Assembly: GCA_902363455.1 (NCBI GenBank) | Contig: CABJAC010000002.1 | Span: forward strand, 1-64,000 | Direction: 5' to 3' | Length of the DNA: 64,000 nucleotides | From: Caryophanales bacterium | GTDB lineage: Bacteria; Bacillota; Bacilli; Exiguobacteriales; Exiguobacteriaceae | In this document: piece after piece, positions 61,720-64,000 of the stretch | Position numbering within the stretch: the first letter of the stretch is position 1 | How the letters are laid out: each line of letters starts with the position of its first letter | Notes under the pieces: generated by a model | The model's input: only the letters and a program-made list of their open reading frames with translations | What the model was told of the DNA's origin: nothing | Databases searched by the model: none | Translations under genes and position numbers: made by a program

Positions 61720-63153
61720 ATGAGTTTGACGCGGAAAAAAGATGTTTCCGCTATGATTGCTGCGAGTCAGCGCAACAGCGGACTTGCTCGAAATCTTGGC
61801 GCAATGGATTTAACGTTTTTAGGAATTGGCGCCATCATTGGTACGGGGATTTTCGTCTTAACCGGAACAGGAGCATTGACAGCAGGACCTGGTCTTATCG
61901 TTTCATTCATTTTATCTGCCATTGCTTGTGGGTTAGCAGCTCTCGCTTATGCGGAGTTCGCTTCAACGATTCCGGTCAGTGGCTCCGTCTACACATACAC
62001 ATATGCAACGATGGGTGAAATCTTTGCCTGGATCATCGGTTGGAACTTGATTTTGGAATACGGACTGGCCTCGAGTGCCGTTGCGGCAGGGTGGTCCGGT
62101 TACTTCCAGTCCTTACTCGGTGGATTCGGTATTCATATCCCGACAGCACTCTCAGCAGCTCCCGGCGCGGTAGAAGGCGCCAAAACATTCTTCAACTTAC
62201 CGGCCTTCCTGATTTTACTTGCGATCACAGGCTTGTTATCGATGGGAATCAAGGAAACAAAACGTGTCAACAACATCATGGTTGTCATTAAGCTCGCCGT
62301 CGTCGTCTTATTCATCGTCGTTGGTGTCGGCTATGTTGAACCGACGAACTGGGCACCGTTTACACCATTCGGTTGGGGTGGCGTCTTCTCAGGAGCAGCC
62401 ATCGTCTTCTTCGCTTACATCGGCTTTGATGCCGTCACATCAGCAGCAGAGGAAGTACGTGACCCGCAGAAGAACTTACCACGCGGAATCATCGGTTCGT
62501 TGGCAGTTTGTACAGTACTTTACGTCATCGTTGCAGCAATCATGACAGGGATCGTTCCTTACCAACAGTTTGCTGGTGTCGATCATCCGGTGTCACTCGC
62601 TATTCAAATGGCAGGTCAAAACTGGGTTGCCGGCTTCATCGATTTAGGTGCAATCCTCGGTATCACAACCGTCATCATCGTTATGACATACGGGATGGTT
62701 CGCTTGGCATTCGCTATCTCACGTGACGGAATGTTCCCGAAAGTGTTCTCAGAAGTACACCCGAAATACCAAACACCGTTCAAAGCAACATGGATGATTG
62801 GTCTTGGCAGCGCGACAGTTGCTGGATTCGTTCCACTTGATGTCATCGCAAACCTCGTGAACATGGGAACTCTTGCAGCGTTCGTCTTGATCTCAGTCGC
62901 TGTTTTGATCCTTCGCAAAACACAACCGGATCTCCCACGGGCATTCAAATGTCCAGGTATGCCGTATGTGCCGATTGCAGCAATCGCTTCTTGTCTCTTC
63001 TTAATGTTCAACTTGAAACTCGAGACGTGGATTGCATTCCTCATCTGGCTTGCGATTGGACTTGTCCTGTACTTCGCGTTTGCTCGAAAGAATTCAAAAT
63101 TGTCTCCAGAAAATATGCCGGCAGCTGAATTTGCAGCTTCGGACGATAAATAA
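61720..63153 (+). CDS. bcaP: APC-family amino acid permease, BcaP/YhdG-like
   Basis: 477 residues, twelve helices, of the cationic amino acid transporter (CAT) branch. LGIGAIIGTGIFVLTGTGAL, AEFASTIPVSGSVYTYTYAT and FFAYIGFDAVTSAAEEVRDP lie in the family order, and the sequence parallels B. subtilis YhdG (BcaP), which imports branched-chain amino acids. YfnA-type members are close relatives, so the substrate is not certain. The CodY-like box agrees with BcaP. ATG follows AGGGGGAG. Confidence 0.85.
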   Translation: MSLTRKKDVSAMIAASQRNSGLARNLGAMDLTFLGIGAIIGTGIFVLTGTGALTAGPGLIVSFILSAIACGLAALAYAEFASTIPVSGSVYTYTYATMGEIFAWIIGWNLILEYGLASSAVAAGWSGYFQSLLGGFGIHIPTALSAAPGAVEGAKTFFNLPAFLILLAITGLLSMGIKETKRVNNIMVVIKLAVVVLFIVVGVGYVEPTNWAPFTPFGWGGVFSGAAIVFFAYIGFDAVTSAAEEVRDPQKNLPRGIIGSLAVCTVLYVIVAAIMTGIVPYQQFAGVDHPVSLAIQMAGQNWVAGFIDLGAILGITTVIIVMTYGMVRLAFAISRDGMFPKVFSEVHPKYQTPFKATWMIGLGSATVAGFVPLDVIANLVNMGTLAAFVLISVAVLILRKTQPDLPRAFKCPGMPYVPIAAIASCLFLMFNLKLETWIAFLIWLAIGLVLYFAFARKNSKLSPENMPAAEFAASDDK

Positions 63154-63155
63154 AA

Positions 63156-63186
63156 AAATGCGATCCCGAGAGGGGTCGCATTTTTT
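63156..63186. terminator. Bidirectional terminator
   Basis: AAAATGCGATCCC pairs with GGGGTCGCATTTT. It serves bcaP and the incoming glpD. Confidence 0.9.
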
Positions 63187-63228
63187 CTGTAATGACTTCA
63201 ACTAAAGAAGAATTTCGTCAATGATGCA

Positions 63229-64000
63229 TCAGAGTGCTGGAATCGAACTTTTAATTCGAACAGCATCAAATTCTCGCTTGATACTTTCGTTGGCTTTAGC
63301 TTCTTCTTCCGCTGACCAACCAAGTTCACTCCGCATCAAGGCGAGTACACCGTCGGCATGTTTTTCGGCATTCGGGAAATCAAAGAAGACGGCAGAAGCA
63401 CGGCGGTTTAAGAAGTCGCCCGGTTGCATGACGAGTTCCGCTTCAAGTCCGTACAAGAGTCCGCCGAACCAGTGTAACGGCAACTGGTACCGTTCGGCTT
63501 CGCTGCCGCGCGAACGAATCAATTCAAAGACGCGTTCGACGTCGGTGCCGTAGCGTTGAATCAACCAAGTTGCTTCTTTCGGCGAGAGTCCAAGGGCTTC
63601 GCCTTTTGGCTGCTGTTCTTTTAAATAACGGGCAAATCCTTTACTGCCGTCGGGATGGCCACCACCGAGTAAGATATCGTGGGTCCGCGAGGCCAGATAA
63701 ATCCGATTTTCTTCATCTTTGAACTGATCAGCGACCATGTCGATGATCCGCTCGGCCATCTTCCGGTAACCGGTCAATTTACCGCCGGCGATAGACATCA
63801 ATCCGGATTTTGAGACGAAGATTTCGTCTTTCCGTGATAATTCACTCGGGTCTTTTCCGTCTTCGTGAATCAGAGGCCGTAATCCGGACCACGTCGATTC
63901 CACATGTTCCGCCCGAAGTTCGACATTAAACATTTGATTCGTCGCATCCAAAATATAGTCCCGGTCTTCTTCTGTGACACCCGGCTCAAGGATATCCCCT
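63229..64000 (-). CDS. glpD: Glycerol-3-phosphate dehydrogenase (3' part)
   Basis: Membrane-associated FAD enzyme that oxidises glycerol-3-phosphate to dihydroxyacetone phosphate. Only the C-terminal 256 residues or so are inside; the frame stays open to base 64000 (GDILEPGVTEEDRDYIL precedes DATNQMFN), so the 5' end is off the right edge. Seen: STWSGLRPLI, the FAD-proximal SIAGGKLTGYRKMAER, and the C-terminal DAO_C domain ending in DFLNRRASAVFFDFP and SELGWS. Confidence 0.9.
   Translation of the reverse strand, partial: GDILEPGVTEEDRDYILDATNQMFNVELRAEHVESTWSGLRPLIHEDGKDPSELSRKDEIFVSKSGLMSIAGGKLTGYRKMAERIIDMVADQFKDEENRIYLASRTHDILLGGGHPDGSKGFARYLKEQQPKGEALGLSPKEATWLIQRYGTDVERVFELIRSRGSEAERYQLPLHWFGGLLYGLEAELVMQPGDFLNRRASAVFFDFPNAEKHADGVLALMRSELGWSAEEEAKANESIKREFDAVRIKSSIPAL

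Overview
The window reads as chromosomal DNA of a Bacillota/Bacilli bacterium, most likely an Exiguobacterium-type organism. The evidence is the rrn-end/tRNA array, the rocF - sigW-rsiW - cdaA-cdaR-glmM - glmS block conserved in Bacillales, AAGGAGG-type ribosome-binding sites, an intermediate base composition, and the mix of Bacillus-like sigma-W, sigma-B, Fur, Rex and CodY-like sites. The genus is an inference from gene content; no search was possible. No prophage, insertion sequence, CRISPR array or integrase is visible.

Layout. 1-860: 5S rRNA and seven tRNAs (Asn, Glu, Thr, Tyr, Lys, Gly, Ala). 961-9126: arginase, the envelope-stress sigma factor and its anti-sigma factor, the c-di-AMP cyclase operon with phosphoglucosamine mutase, then glmS behind a glmS ribozyme. 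9161-10289: two adjacent genes of unknown function, possibly immunity-like. 10395-16850: small metabolic enzymes, an HxlR regulator divergent from an NmrA-type reductase, and a PPK2 gene behind a sigma-B-like promoter. 16874-19836: a Crp/Fnr regulator between two YdcZ-type transporters, with a palindrome at about -41.5. 19907-22430: a lipoprotein, a GTPase and a peroxiredoxin.

22541-34401 is the most distinctive region: ManA and ManC (GDP-mannose supply), a receiver-domain protein with Glu at the phosphorylation site, three glycosyltransferases, a flippase, and a 1486-residue GT-C-like membrane protein. Together they suggest assembly of a mannose-containing surface glycan through a polyprenyl-phosphate sugar donor.

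34543-41712: a chemoreceptor, a YpfJ-type zinc peptidase, an Rrf2/NTF2 pair, and cydDC behind a Rex/Fnr-like site. 43120-48021: a kynurenine-pathway operon (kynU, permease, kynA, kynB) divergent from a TetR gene with a palindromic operator. 48067-56842: DUF4385 and DM13 proteins, two drug-efflux systems, a nitroreductase with a Fur box between its -35 and -10, a diguanylate cyclase and a MarR regulator. 56938-58807: a lysine riboswitch and lysine permease. 58934-64000: a small membrane protein, an MsrA-MsrB fusion, a DUF2252 protein, a BcaP-like permease with a CodY-like box, and the 3' part of glpD, which runs off the right edge.

Most genes stand in short operons closed by clear hairpin-plus-T terminators. 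No coding region other than glpD is cut by the window edge.
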